A DNA stretch of 64,000 nucleotides, from positions 7,194,501-7,258,500 of the forward strand of contig OY540822.1 in the NCBI GenBank assembly GCA_961205875.1, in the 5' to 3' direction. Positions 12,506-24,662 of this stretch are shown piece by piece (the first letter of the stretch is position 1; every line of letters starts with the position of its first letter). The DNA is from Sialis fuliginosa (taxonomy: Eukaryota > Arthropoda > Insecta > Megaloptera > Sialidae). The notes beneath the pieces are model-generated. The model ran no database searches and had not been told where the DNA came from. It was given only the letters and a program-made list of their open reading frames with translations. Both the position numbers and the translations under genes were made by a program.

Positions 12506-12911
12506 ATATTTAATACAATTTTTAAAACTATAGGAATACAACACTACCACGAACTTTTAGAGGAAGAAATGTTAAAATTTAAATTTATAACAGTGGTTTT
12601 AAACCTTTTCAAAATATGAAAAATATCAAAAACAAAATGGAGGCTCTCCCGCATCAAGAAAAATTGCAAAAATGTCATTTTGATTACTTGTATTTTTAAT
12701 CCAAACCGTTGAACCGATCGTGATAAAATTTTGCAAGGAAATACTTTGCATCTGTGACATGTCGAAAACATTTCATTGTCGAATCAGAAATAAATGTCAC
12801 ATACGTAATAAGTATGCAGTATATTTTCGTATGACAAATGTCGTAAACCAAAATACAGGCGATATGTCGTATAATTAAGTGTGCAACGAGCCTAACATTT
12901 TGTAAATGCTA
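12506..12911. other. Spacer between two elements
   Basis: It begins with the right target duplication of the preceding element. A CAGTGGTTTTAAACC sequence at 12589 may be an orphan hAT-type end. No gene was recognised. Confidence 0.5.
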
Positions 12912-14137
12912 GGGGAGACCGGGGTATTGTGAGCCACTTTTTTATATGCTCAACGGGCTGCCATAAAATCAAGTTTTCCTTCAAATTTCAACGCGGGATG
13001 TTGTAGTATGACTAATTACCTTTCTTTTAGTCACAATAGTTTAATCGAATATCTCTGATTTGGATGAACCCCAGACGATTGCAAAAAAATTGCATTTTCT
13101 CAAGTTTGAAAAATCTCGGAGAATTGTGAGCCACTTTTTAAATTAAATAAAAATAACAATTTTTGTTAGAAAAGGTTTATTTATGTCTCTGAATGGCAAA
13201 ATAATTTTTAATTAATAAGAAAAAAAGTAAAAAATGATGAAAATCAATCTGAAATACAATGCTTACAAGTCCAATAACTTGCGGTCGTATTCCGATATAT
13301 CGATAAAATAAAATCAGGATGTACGATATTTTAAAAAAATATCGATATTTATCGTTGAATAAAAAAATATTGATATTTATCGTCAATAAAAATCAAGTAG
13401 CCGATAAATATCGTTGAAAAATATCGATATTTTGATATATCGATCGAAAAAAATTTTGTTCATTGATTCGCATTTTACAAAAAATTCAAGTATTGAACAA
13501 ATAAATAAAAATGTAATTTAAGAAAATCGATATTTGATATTTTTTTATCGATATTCGATATTTTTTAAAATATCGGATATCGATAATATCAGCGATAAAA
13601 AGATTATCGCAAAATATCGATATCCTCAGCAAAAAATATCGATATTTTTAAATATCGATAAAATATCTACATCCCTAGTGCTTACATTTTGCATAAACAA
13701 TCATAAAGAAACATCAAACAAGTGAAGTTAGCTCGTTAAATGTCAAAAACTGAGTGGCTCACAATTCCCCAAACCCTTATTTTTACAAAATGACCGCAAA
13801 TAAATTACGCAATGCTAACTTCATGCAAAATTTATTTTTTATTTCGAAAGCTTGAAGTGACACGAATATTATAAACATAGTTACCTGCGTGGATTCACAG
13901 AGATGTGTAACAATAATAGACCACACACGAAGTGAAAATGATACTTCGGGAGCAACAAATTTTTATTTGTTGACAGAGCAAAATAACGATGCGGGTGCGC
14001 ACATTTACTGATCATGGAAATATTAGCTTATCATGAGACAAGTCGATGACAGTTGTTCGCAGCTATCATGATTCACTAGGAAAAAAATATGGCGCTGGCT
14101 CACGATTACCCGTGGCCCACAATACCCCGTTCTCCCT
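12912..14137. mobile_element. TA-flanked element with GGGGAGACCGGGG ends
   Basis: Terminal inverted repeats of 26 bases with about three mismatches start GGGGAGACCGGGGTATTGTG on the left and AGGGAGAACGGGGTATTGTG inward from the right, between TA dinucleotides. The phrase GTGAGCCAC or its complement recurs at the termini and internally (about 13128, 13752, 14094). No transposase frame remains. A second, nested repeat interrupts it at 13268-13678. The superfamily is not assigned. Confidence 0.78.
13268..13678. mobile_element. Nested TATCGAT-rich hAT-like insertion
   Basis: Dense ATATCGATATTTATCG-type palindromes fill this segment. It is flanked by an exact 8-base repeat tgcttaca (13260-13267, 13679-13686). 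The right end reads inward CTAGGGATGTAGATATTTT. The matching left motif TCAGGATGTACGATATTTT starts only at about 13312, leaving 45 bases between the duplication and the terminal repeat. It is therefore an insertion with a complicated or rebuilt left end, sitting inside the 12912-14137 element. Confidence 0.68.
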
Positions 14138-14799
14138 TACAATTATTTGGACGTGAAATAATTCATATATCGTCGCGTAGGCATTTCGAATGTGGCCCAG
14201 GGGCCGGCTTTTGTCCACGCCTGATCGAGAGTATATCACGATAAAATGCATATACGTTTACATACAAACATTTTTACACATTCATATATAGAGTCAATGA
14301 TTATGTCCAGGTTTGTGAACAAAAAACGCACGTAAATATAATTAAAAGTGTAATTCCATTGTCAATACCATTCCATTAAAATTAGTAAAAAAAAATGAAA
14401 AAATCGGCTATTGTATGTCCACTGTATGTTTAGCGTGTCGGTATTAACGGTAAATCCAATTTAGGCCGGATCAATTTTTTGGTATTGCGGCTGTTCTCGA
14501 ATTTAAAATATAATTTATTTTTATCCCCATATTATTGTGGTAGTGTACTATGTTAAATTATTTTGAATTAGTAAAAAACTGTTTTTTGTTGTAATTGATA
14601 CGAAAATGTATATTAGTTTTTTGAATACTTGTATAGTGTGTTTTATTTCCTTATATGACTACATATCATATTTGCCACTTAAATATTTCTAAAACAAAAT
14701 TGCATTATTATATTAGTTTTAGATATGGTGGAAGTTTTCAGGATCAACTTGTATACTTTAGTTTTTAAGCTTCCGCAGTGATCTTGATATTATCCGTAT

Positions 14800-15710
14800 A
14801 AGGTAGTGACACCAGTCTTGGCAAGGACCCCAGTAATGGCAAATTTTTAATTAAATGTACTGAATTAGAAATATTTGATTACTACCATTTCTGATTATTA
14901 ATCTATATACAATTATACATTTAACTGTCTTACAGCGTGATTTGATGACATGAGGCCAATAGGTGTCAAAATGATGGACATTTAAACTAATTATATTCAG
15001 GCCCGGATTTACCATGCAGGCAGAGTAGGCAGCTGCCTAGGGCGGCAAATTTTGGTGGAAACTTTGAAAACTTGTTATATTCGTGGGAATTGAATTTGAT
15101 TTTGATTCCATTATCGATGAGTTTGCCATCCGAAAATCGAGACGTAAAAATTTCAACCCATAAACAATAATTTCTCTATACATGTAACTCAAGCATGACT
15201 AAAGAAAAAAAGGTCTTCAGTTTTTATGTTTCCTAATGTAACTTTATAAAAATTTATAAAATTTGAAACTGACGCAACCAAAAAAAAAGATCCTGAGTTT
15301 TATATTTTGACATCTATGATTTAAACTGTTAGTTTCGAGGGGGGGGGGGCGGCAATTTCCGCAACTGCCTAGGGGCGGCAAATTTCTAAATCCGGGCCTG
15401 ATTATATTATATATCTTTTATATCTTTTGTGTCGTAATACTTATCATTTTGTAATCATTAGCATGTGTCCATTACTGCGTGCTCATTACTGGTTTTACCT
15501 TTGCCATTACTGGAGAAAAAACATGAACAAAATAAAAGGCTATAATTAAAAAAAAAAAACTATATTTGCGGACTTTGGTAATTAAATTGATTAAATAAAG
15601 AGTTACTTGTTTTATTAGTAACATGAGTTTATGAGAATTACAAAAAAACGAAAACTTGCTCTTATGGCGGCCATAACTGGGGCCTTTAATTTATGCCATA
15701 TCCCGAATAA
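14800..15710. mobile_element. Older element with CCCAGTAATGGC phrases, interrupted by a hAT MITE
   Basis: The segment GGACCCCAGTAATGGC (14825-14840) recurs inverted as GCCATAACTGGGGCC (15670-15684), and CATTACTGG phrases recur at 15468-15516. Diverged copies of the left part occur at 34975-35150, and of both parts at 52415-52930, the latter without the nested insertion. No coding frame. Exact ends are uncertain. Confidence 0.5.
14998..15400 (+). mobile_element. hAT-like MITE, CAGGCCCGGATTTA family, copy 1
   Basis: A 403-bp element with ends CAGGCCCGGATTTA on both sides and an exact 8-base duplication attatatt (14990-14997, 15401-15408). Subterminal GCAGCTGCCTAGGGCGGCAA and an 11-G tract near the right end are characteristic. 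A truncated inverted copy is at 26862-27175. Confidence 0.93.
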
Positions 15711-17993
15711 CTGAAATAACAGAAAAATAGCGAAGTTTCGTTATAAATGTATTTATAAATGAAACTGTTGCTAGGTTTGATTTGACATATGTTCTACTGT
15801 ATGTTAATACAAATATCAAATCAAGTTCGTGTTTTGCATGCTACAAAGCTATTTGGTTATCTCTATTAAAGGGAAAGGGAAGGGTATCACCTCAAGATAC
15901 ACCATTATTTTTCCTTTACCCCATTAATTTTAATGTGTGGGTGTTGGCCCTATATCAGAATGGTTCACTCAAATAATGTCTTTATTTTTAATTAAATTCA
16001 TGTGCTCTTTATTACTATCATGTGTTATTAATTTTATATATTAATGTTTTTCTTTTCTATGCAACATAACTCATTTTAATTTCCTCTATTGTTTACCTTC
16101 TTTTAACAAGATAAAAATGTGTGTTCATGTTAAATTGTAATTAAAAAAAAAATAGACAAAATTTATAATAGCATCTTTAAAAAAGCATTTTGAGATTGTA
16201 CCTAATCTCTGTTGCTTTTGCGATTTAAATTTTATCAATTTTTCAGAAAACTGGAAAAAGGATAATATTTTTTAAAACTTTGTCAAGAGGGTTGTATTGA
16301 AAATGCTTTTTGAATTTTCGTTTAATTTATTCAAGTTTAAAGCAAAATGTACTGTGAAATACGATATTTTTTAATAAAAAGAACGAAATTGGTGTTTGCC
16401 AACGGGAATTTCTATTAATTTGATATTGTTTACGAATTAAAATTCAAATAAAGAAATCAACAATCGAAAAAGCACGATATATGAGATTAACGACAATTAA
16501 ATCTGATTGACTCAAATGAAAATGTTTTCCATTTTTGTTTTTGAGATTAGTCGACAAAAATCGTTATTTTACCATTTTTAATGACGAGACAATAATTTTA
16601 ACAGTTGATATCGATATGATTGAAATTAAGGGTTAATTACATTGTTGGTAATTTTCATATCGCATATGAATTAATTTTTTTTGGAAATATGACGCATATG
16701 TACAACCACACTGATTATCACTTTGAGGGGAAGCTTTGAGCTTTCGGTATACTTTTATTTTTTGCCGTATAGTGGTTCATTTGATTTTTATGCAATCTTA
16801 AACTTGTGAAAAAGGATCCTTGACATAGTTTTTCCGACTTTGATTCATTGTTATCTAGCTTTACGAAAAATCATTTTGAATTAAGTTGAAGAAAAAAATT
16901 AAAAATACTTTTTGAAAAATCGTTTTCAGCAAAGATGTGATAATTTTAATAATGTAATTGATAAGTGCTTTTAATTGTTTCGTCTTCTGAACGACTCAAA
17001 TCTATTTTACTATAATATTTGTTTGTTAAACAGCATTGATTGGAATTAGAAATTTTGACAATACAGTAAATTGATCACTGTAAATGACCACAAAATCGAA
17101 AATTCGGTTTCGGTTAGTCCGCATGACGACTTGATGTTTCTGACATTTATTTAATTATAATTTAGATATAGGTTAATTGTGGGAACCTAATCAAACATGA
17201 AAATGAAGGGTATTCCCATAAAACCCTCTCTAATGTATACCTACACATATTATCTTAATTTGTATGAGTTATATTATTATGTTATATATAAAACCTTAGT
17301 ATTTTATACTCATTTTTACAGTAGATAAATAATTAATAAAACTAAAAAAACATACGAATTAATATTATAAATAAATATCATACATAATTATATTTCCGGT
17401 AAAATAAAGAAGCTAATAAATATTCGTTAGTTTACAAGCACTTTCAACAAGGTATTAATTCTGTGATATTATTTTGTAAGTTATCAATTTACTTTAACAC
17501 AGTTATCAACTTACTTTAACACAGTTAATAACTTTGACCGTACTACATAATTTTCATATATATCACCACTGTTTTAATGCAATGAGTGTTTACTTACGTG
17601 CTTCATGATACTTCAAGCGAACTGCCATATAGGTTTGATACATCATTTTAAAGTGCTTGTTAGTTAACAAATTAGTGTTTATAATACAACACGAGACAAG
17701 TAAATAACTCAAACACAAGGGACTATGTGAAATAATGTTTTAAATAAATATTATTTGGCTTCAAGAGGCAAATAGGATGGTGTTATTTCTGTATGATTTG
17801 GTAGACGTTTTTAAGATTATTTGGAATTCAACTTTATTTTATTATATATTTTGAGATCTTAATTTTTTATGCTATTTAGGAAAATAATTAGATATTTTCA
17901 AACTATTAAGAACTTACCTGTTAAATTCTTATAATTAGAAATTTCTATTTGTTGCTTAATTTAAATTTTATCTTGAAATGTTTATCTTATATT
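15711..17993. other. A+T-rich spacer, nothing recognised
   Basis: No coding, terminal-repeat or RNA-gene signal was seen. Confidence 0.55.
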
Positions 17994-18357
17994 CTTCGGG
18001 CATTAGATAGTCTTAAAGATAATGGTGTAAGCTATATTTAAAAAAAAACTGGAGTCTCCTCGATCGCGCCAAGCTGACATATTAACTATTCAACTTATTT
18101 GTTAAATGTTCAATTTAAATTTCTTAATAATAGCCGAAGGCGGTCTCGAAGGTCTTCGGGCATTAGATAGTCTTAAAGATAATAGTGTAAGCTATATTTA
18201 AAAAAAAACTGGAGTCTCCTCGATCGCGCCAAACTGACATATTAACTATTCAACTTATTTGTTAAATTTTCAATTTAAATTTCTTAATAATAGCCGAAGG
18301 CGGTCTCGAAGGTCTTCGGGCATTAGATAGTCTTAAAGATAATGGTGTAAGTTATAT
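17994..18357 (+). repeat. Tandem repeat, 160-bp unit
   Basis: Two complete units (starts at 17994 and 18154) and a partial third (18314). Each begins CTTCGGGCATTAGATAGTC and contains GATCGCGCCAAGCTGACATA. The complete units differ at only a few bases. The third unit runs into a GACAGACGGACGGAC-type repeat. Related, more diverged arrays lie at 24831-25062 and, reversed, at 42605-42800. Confidence 0.92.
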
Positions 18358-18935
18358 GACAAGGATTCAGGGGACAGACGGACGGACACACGGACAGACA
18401 GACAGACACGGAACGAAAAGTGTTTGTCTTGACCTGAAACGGATAAATCAATTTAAAATTTTGAAATTGGAGAACTTTTTTTTTGTCTCAATCTGAAACG
18501 ATCACATAGCTTCTCGTATCTTCGATATTGCGAGGAAGCAAAATGGTCGTTTATAAAAGTGGAAAAAGTATATTAAAAAAGCATGAATTGTTCCATCAAT
18601 ACTGGACGTGAAAAAGAAAGGGTCGGTTATACAAACTTAATTGCCTGTTTTACATAATTTTATTTTTAATAATAAAATAAAATATTTTTTTTATTATAAC
18701 GGGAAAAGGAATCACGAAAGACTGTTATTTCTATATAAAATAACTTATGAGGAATATCAGGTTGTTTTGATTAAATAAGGATTAAAAAAAATGTGTTCTG
18801 TTTTCCGACACAGTCTCTACACTGCAACTAAATTTTGGAACAGTCTCAAAATCTAATCTTATCTAAATCATTTCGATCATTTATAAATCATAGCCCTTTT
18901 ATGTCGTAATGTAATTAAAAAATATATATATATAA
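18358..18935. other. Repeat tail and A+T-rich spacer
   Basis: The first 60 bases are GACAGACGGACGG-type simple sequence. The rest has no recognised feature. Confidence 0.5.
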
Positions 18936-19132
18936 CTGACTGTTACCCGCAACTTCGCCTGCGTGAAATTTGTATTTTTTAAATCTAATTAATTTTTGGG
19001 ATACAAAGTTTCCTATGTCCTTCAGAATGTCAAGTTTCATCAAAATCGGTTCAACCGTTTAACCGTGAAAAGGCAATTAACAGACAGACAGACAAACAGA
19101 GTTATTTTTGCATTTATAATTTTAGTATGGAT
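18936..19132 (+). repeat. Interspersed repeat with GACAGACAGAC tail, copy A
   Basis: It starts CTGACTGTTACCCGCAACTT and ends ATTTATAATTTTAGTATGGA. It contains TTTCATCAAAATCGGTTCA and then an AGACAGACAGACAAACAGAG segment. Copies B, C and D at 19795, 27546 and 43470 share the TAATATTAGTATGGAT end. This is a common arthropod short-repeat architecture. Whether it is a SINE, a retrotransposon 3' end or a rolling-circle relic is not decided. Confidence 0.75.
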
Positions 19133-19369
19133 TTTAATTCACTGATTTTATCTTTAAATCGTTTAATTTAGAGTTGCCAAAAACTCAAAAAACTATTTAA
19201 TTTAAAAAATATAACTTTTCTTTTGTATTAATTATTTTTTAAATACGTTTAAATTAAAATTAATAGGGAGTTTTTTTTATTATAGAAATAAAACGAGCTA
19301 TAGAAACCAGCAAATAATTTAAATAGTCTATTTACTTTTGAAATACACCTGTATATCTTCGATTACGTA

Positions 19370-19640
19370 CTAAAAAGTAGGTAATAAATAAAAATCATGT
19401 GTAACATATGTACCTAATAGTAAATGCAAAATGTAGTATTTTGAAACACTTAGTGCTGGAGGCAATTGCCTAAGTTGCTTGCATACAAATCCGGATGTGT
19501 TGGTAACAAAGCAGTTGGGCACACTGTAAAATCCGTGAAACTTTGTAATTATTTTCACAGGCATTAATGTTAATTTATTAATAAATTCCGGGCATTTATA
19601 TTCCAAAACCTCAAAGTGTGGGGAATCTTAAATTCTGTGT
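19370..19640 (-). other. Possible decayed coding fragment
   Basis: On the - strand a frame of about 80 codons reads protein-like sequence (EYKCPEFINKLTLMPVK, NCFVTNTSGFVCKQLRQL) with balanced amino-acid use and less A+T than its surroundings. There are no clear splice borders and no recognised domain. It may be a transposon or gene relic, or chance. Confidence 0.2.
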
Positions 19641-19794
19641 TTTGTAGTCTTATGTTTGTATTTTTATACCTGTACGATTCACACCTGTGGTTCTTTAACT
19701 GTTATCTAATTAATATTTATTTATTGTAATACAATTTGCATTATTGAATATTTCATACTGAACCCAAAATATTCATTGGTAATTTATATAATAA

Positions 19795-19923
19795 TAGCTG
19801 TTACCAGCTACTACACGTCTTTCCTCTTTCTGCCAAATTTTATCAAGATTTAACCGTGAAAAGGTAACAAATAGACAGATAGACAGACAGAGTTATTTTC
19901 GCATTTATAATATTAGTATGGAT
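19795..19923 (+). repeat. Interspersed repeat with GACAGACAGAC tail, copy B
   Basis: A shorter copy: TAGCTGTTACCAGCTACTAC, a TTTATCAAGATTTAACCGTG core, GACAGATAGACAGACAGAG, then TATAATATTAGTATGGAT. Confidence 0.75.
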
Positions 19924-22545
19924 ATTATGGATTTTCTACAAATAATTGTACTACTGTAAGTTCCAGTTGCGAGTTCTATTGAAGAAACAAAGAAAATGTG
20001 AACATTCAGCATTTGTAATCCGGTAGAAAATGTAAATTGTGTCATCCATTTGTTGTATCTCTTACCTTCTTACGATACAGCATTAACATACATGCAAATT
20101 AATCTAAATCCCTTCTTACATAGCTTGCCATGTATATTTTACACTTGCTGATTTCTCAATATACCGATTATACTCGAGATTATTCTAATACACGACCGAC
20201 GTTTCTACTCAAATACTTCTCCAGTTCTTCTTGAATGAATCAAATATATTTATGCATGGGCGTCCGCTACAAAGTCTGTATTACATTTGTCAATTTTAAA
20301 TACTAGATTAGAGGAGGGGGAGGTCCAAAGCGTTTTTGTTTCTAGTTAATTATAAAATAAAAAAATTTAATAGAAACCAGTTTAAGCTGTTGAAATGAAT
20401 AAATATTAAGCTGGTATCGTATCACATCTCGTTTTGTAAAAAAAATCGCCAATCTTCAGTGTAGCGTGAAACGTTCTTAATGCAACCGCAATTTGTGACA
20501 AAAGGTAAATTGAAAAAAGTATAATGGGAAAAGGAATTATTTTTGATCGGTTGTATTTATTTATCTTAATATGTTTCTATTAGAGGAGCTTCAATAAAAT
20601 TAATTATTGCAATTTTTACGGACAGTACTTTAGTGGTTGGTTATATTAGTTTAAGGATTAGAGAAAGAGATTAAGACTGAAAGAAAGAACAAGTAGAAAG
20701 AGAGCTTATACGTTATAAGCATCTTCTTTTAAATCCTTCAACAAAAACAAATGTGACGCTTGAAAATAAAATATTGTGATAAACGGATATCGTGAAAATA
20801 TATATTTTACATTTTCATGTTGTCTTTACAGTTTTAGATAACCCCAAATTTATAAGAATAAGTTTTTTGTTTGTGATGGACAGGCGGTAGAGTTTTTTCA
20901 ATCCATTATATCAAAAAAAGTTCAACAAACAGTAATTGTACTGTATAGAATTTTGTACGCAACTAATATACTTGAACCCCATATCTGGTTCAATATTATG
21001 TAATTGTTTTTGAAGTTTCTAAATTGATGAATGTTTTTTCTGGCCAGTACACACCTAACTGCAAAACTTTGTTCTCTCGCCTTTCTTGATTTATTTCCAA
21101 AGATACACCGCCAGAACATACCATATACATGTGCCCTTAATGAAATATAATAAAAGATAAATAATATTTGAATTAAAACTTTCTCTATTACTGAAATACA
21201 TGGGGTGATTTTTTATTAGTTGTTTAAAAGTATTTACTCCTTGTGTATAAACATAAAACAAAGTTTTCGGCACAAGCGTTTTATTTCATTCAATAAATCC
21301 ACAAAAATTACTTTTCAAATTAATTTAATAATACATTAAGATAAATAAACGTTTTCTTCATAAACCGTAATTTAACTTGATAAAAAATCTATTTATATTT
21401 GTTTTTCGTATTATAAAATAACAATCCTGTAAAAGTATATCTTTTATGACTTAATTAAATAAATAATTAAACCAAAAATTTCATTTAAAAATGACTTATG
21501 TCGGATATTATAAAGAATTTTCTCTCGAGCAAAAGCTAATCTAACACTATCTGCGAGATGTTAAATCGTTTGGTATGAATTTACACGGGATTATAGAGCA
21601 GTGATAATAAATGTATAACAATGTAAATTTTATGCTTTTTATGATGTACACTTGACACTACTGCTGATTTCTTCTTATCGCGCATGCGTCAAAGTTATTC
21701 ATATATACCATATCATTGATTAGAACTGTCAGTGGGCTGTCATTTATACTTATTTAATACTCCGCTATACAAGACATGGTGAATCTAAAAAAACTTTTAT
21801 AGAAAACCTCATACATATTACTTACTAACTTTTAATATGAAAATGACCCAAAAGTCAATAAATATATTATACAAAAAAAATTATTCGATACATTGAGTTT
21901 ACTAAATGAAAATTAATATGATGCTCTTTATAAGATAATATACAGTATAATGTTAATGATAATAGTTTTACAAACATACAAAAACATATTCGATAGTGAG
22001 TCGAACTGAATATTCCAGAATGGAGTAAATTAACTTAAAGTTGTTGGTTCGCTAACAACTTTGTACTAAATCAGTGGTTAGCAATAAGACTGGTTTAACG
22101 TTTGTCTGTTAAAATAATTATACTTATAAACTTTTCTAGAAATATCTTTATTTAAGTTTTATTTCATTTTATTTCTATTAAAAGTTTATAACGATTTTTA
22201 AAGGTTTTTAACTACATAAATTGAAAATTTAAACGTTTACTAACGCTAAATTACGAACAAATTTTTTCTAGAATGTATTAAAGATATCGAGTCCTAACCG
22301 CCTGATTTTTGTATCGCAAAATACGCCATCATATATAATACTTAGAATCATGAAACAAATTACATTACAAAGAAGATAAATTTATCGTAAATGATTGTTT
22401 AATATTTAAAAGATAATTAAAAACTACCTTCTGTAAAATTAACTTTTTGTCGCTTACAAGTGGTTAGAGTTCTATATAAATTCACGACATTGGCAGGACA
22501 AAGAAATTATTATTTTGCAAAAAATATATATACGGCGTATTTAAG
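19924..22545. other. A+T-rich spacer, nothing recognised
   Basis: Only short frames without domain-like content. No terminal inverted repeats were noticed. Confidence 0.55.
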
Positions 22546-22547
22546 TA

Positions 22548-23212
22548 CAGTAAAAGCTCTTTATTCGCGGGGTATATGTTCCATAAATATGCCGCGAATA
22601 CAGAAACCGTGAATACGGAATGGTAATTTATATGGGATTATAGGGGATACGTTCTTAGGTGACAAAATAAATAAACAAATGCAATATAAAAATTTAATTG
22701 AAGTTTTTGACCATATTGATTAATTATTATCTTCAGGCTTAGGCAATGGTTTAAATAATTTTGTAATTTTTTTCTTGCTTGGCAGTTTTTAAAAGCTCCT
22801 TCAATTCAGACTGATAAAAAATTAGAAAATCGGTAGCTTTTTATCAATGTGTTTTACCTAAAAAATGCCGAAAAATATCAGTTTCCCATAAGAACACATG
22901 TTAAATTTAAATCAATATATTTCCTAAAGGACTTAGTGAATCAATTTAATATTTTGTCTATTGCATAAGAATGCTATTGGGAACATTCCAACCAATTTTC
23001 ATATATTTGGTAGCATTTTGAAATACAACCCATACATCCTTAACAAACATACTTTAGGCAAAGTTGTAATAAGGTCTATTTTTATGTATGTACTGATTAG
23101 ATCCGCGAATAAAGAAATCTTTGGCCGCGAATATAGGAATTGGGTCGCATTTTTTTAATCCGCGAATAGTGAAAACGCGAATGAAGGAAGCGCGAATAAG
23201 GAGCTTTTACTG
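22548..23212 (-). mobile_element. Pogo/Tigger-like MITE, copy 2 (inverted)
   Basis: Same ends and TA duplication (22546-22547, 23213-23214) as 6108-6721 but in reverse orientation and 665 bp long. The extra stretch (about 22725-22850) is absent from copy 1. On the - strand it contains a short protein-like frame beginning QSELKELLKTAKQEK, possibly the last codons of a transposase. That part is speculative. Confidence 0.85.
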
Positions 23213-23516
23213 TACATGAAAGTATTTGCGATTATTATATTTATTATATTATATTTTTCCGGGCGGGTGACGGATTACACAGTTGATAAAATAAAGTTAT
23301 ATTAATATAAGTAGTTAAGTAGGCTTATAGTCAAATAAGTACTGTAGCATCCAAATTACAAAAACTTATAATGGTTATTCGTTTTCACTTGTAAATTCTG
23401 ACTATCTATTTCCCTACTTTAGATATTTTTTGTGGCGTTTAAGATGGTCGATTTGCAAAATCAAGTGTATTTTTTTTTAATTCCACTCTATTACATTTTA
23501 CACATCGTTGGAGAGT

Positions 23517-23595
23517 TGATTGTATATTATTCAGCATACAATCAGCTCGATTTAAATTTTAACAGGTGCATTAAAACTGTTAAAATTTAAATCGA
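23517..23595. other. Two adjacent perfect small hairpins
   Basis: Hairpin one: 9-base stem TGATTGTAT (23517-23525) with ATACAATCA (23536-23544), loop 10. Hairpin two: 19-base perfect stem, 23547-23565 with 23577-23595, loop GTGCATTAAAA. They are three bases apart. This may be a MITE relic or a transcribed hairpin RNA. No miRNA family was recognised. Confidence 0.6.
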
Positions 23596-23599
23596 ACTA

Positions 23600-24044
23600 T
23601 TGAGGTTGGGCATATTTTATCTCTAATTCTTGATATAAATATTATTTTAATCAATATAATAATTAAAGTTCTATAACATTTGTTATTTTTTATACACATG
23701 TAAATTTATTCTATGATTTGACAAAACATTTTTTATAGGGTAGTTGAATTTAGCATGAAATGCCACAAAAAATTATGAAAAATTACCTTTGTTTTAAATT
23801 TATAAACATAACCGATTTCAATAATAATTTTTCTGGTCCTTTGAAGCTGAAATATCCTGTATATTATAACAAAATCATCGGTGTTGAAATAAAATAAAAA
23901 AAACGCCCTATTTGAAACACAATACAAAAAGAAGAACGATTTTGTACTACTATTTTACTCTCCCTTTGCCTAATATTTTCATTTTTCGTGCGAAAGTTAA
24001 ATCTAGACGAAACAAAGGGCTTTTCGTTGAACTACTGCTGAAGC
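23600..24044. other. A+T-rich spacer, nothing recognised
   Basis: No feature supported. Confidence 0.5.
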
Positions 24045-24300
24045 TTTAAGGGGGGCGGGGGGATGTGGAGGGGGAGGGAGAAGCGAGATAGTTAAAGAGA
24101 GAGAGAGAGAGAGAGAGAGAGATAGGAACAATAAGTAGTCATGCGTACGCTCACTTAATTCTTGGGGACGTGGATCTTACTCCAAGTTGCAACTAACAGT
24201 TCATCCGTTTGATTGTTTTGCAACGTAGAAACTGGGGGCGTTCAGTTGGCTCTTTGGACATACCCCCCTTCTCCCCCATACCAACTACAGTGATTTACAA
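24045..24300. promoter_or_regulatory. Purine-rich, GAGA-bearing candidate regulatory patch
   Basis: A G-rich segment (ggggggcggggggatg) is followed by a GA dinucleotide run (24096-24122), then relatively G+C-rich unique sequence with C-rich ACATACCCCCCTTCTCCCCC near 24257. GA runs can bind GAGA-type factors in insects. No transcript start or coding exon is visible, so this is only a candidate. Confidence 0.25.
24096..24122 (+). repeat. GA dinucleotide microsatellite
   Basis: About 27 bases of uninterrupted AG repeats. Confidence 0.92.
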
Positions 24301-24662
24301 CGGGATTCAACGCTTATGTACAATGTCGTATATTTTTGTTTCACTTTTTCTTTGTTTGTAATTATTAACGTTATTTATACAGAAAAACCTCGTATTTGGA
24401 GACAATTAGATTGTTTTTTAATAGATGCATGATTCAGTTATACATATAAAGGGTGATCTATAAAATACGCCTAACAAAATTTACGCTGCATCGCATTTTT
24501 TTCAACCCTCTACATACTTTATAATCCGTCACAGAACCTGGACCCATGAATGATTATTTTTATGAACGAAGAAAATTGTCAATAAAATTTCACGAATCGC
24601 GCAATATTTCTCTTTTTCTATTATACAGCGAACCCTGTTACTCGCCGAGAAATACCTTAATT

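Noticed and set aside
12544-12771. 75-codon open frame on the - strand
   Set aside because: Composition matches flanking DNA. The stretch is spacer just outside a hAT element, with repeat-like phrases and no domain.
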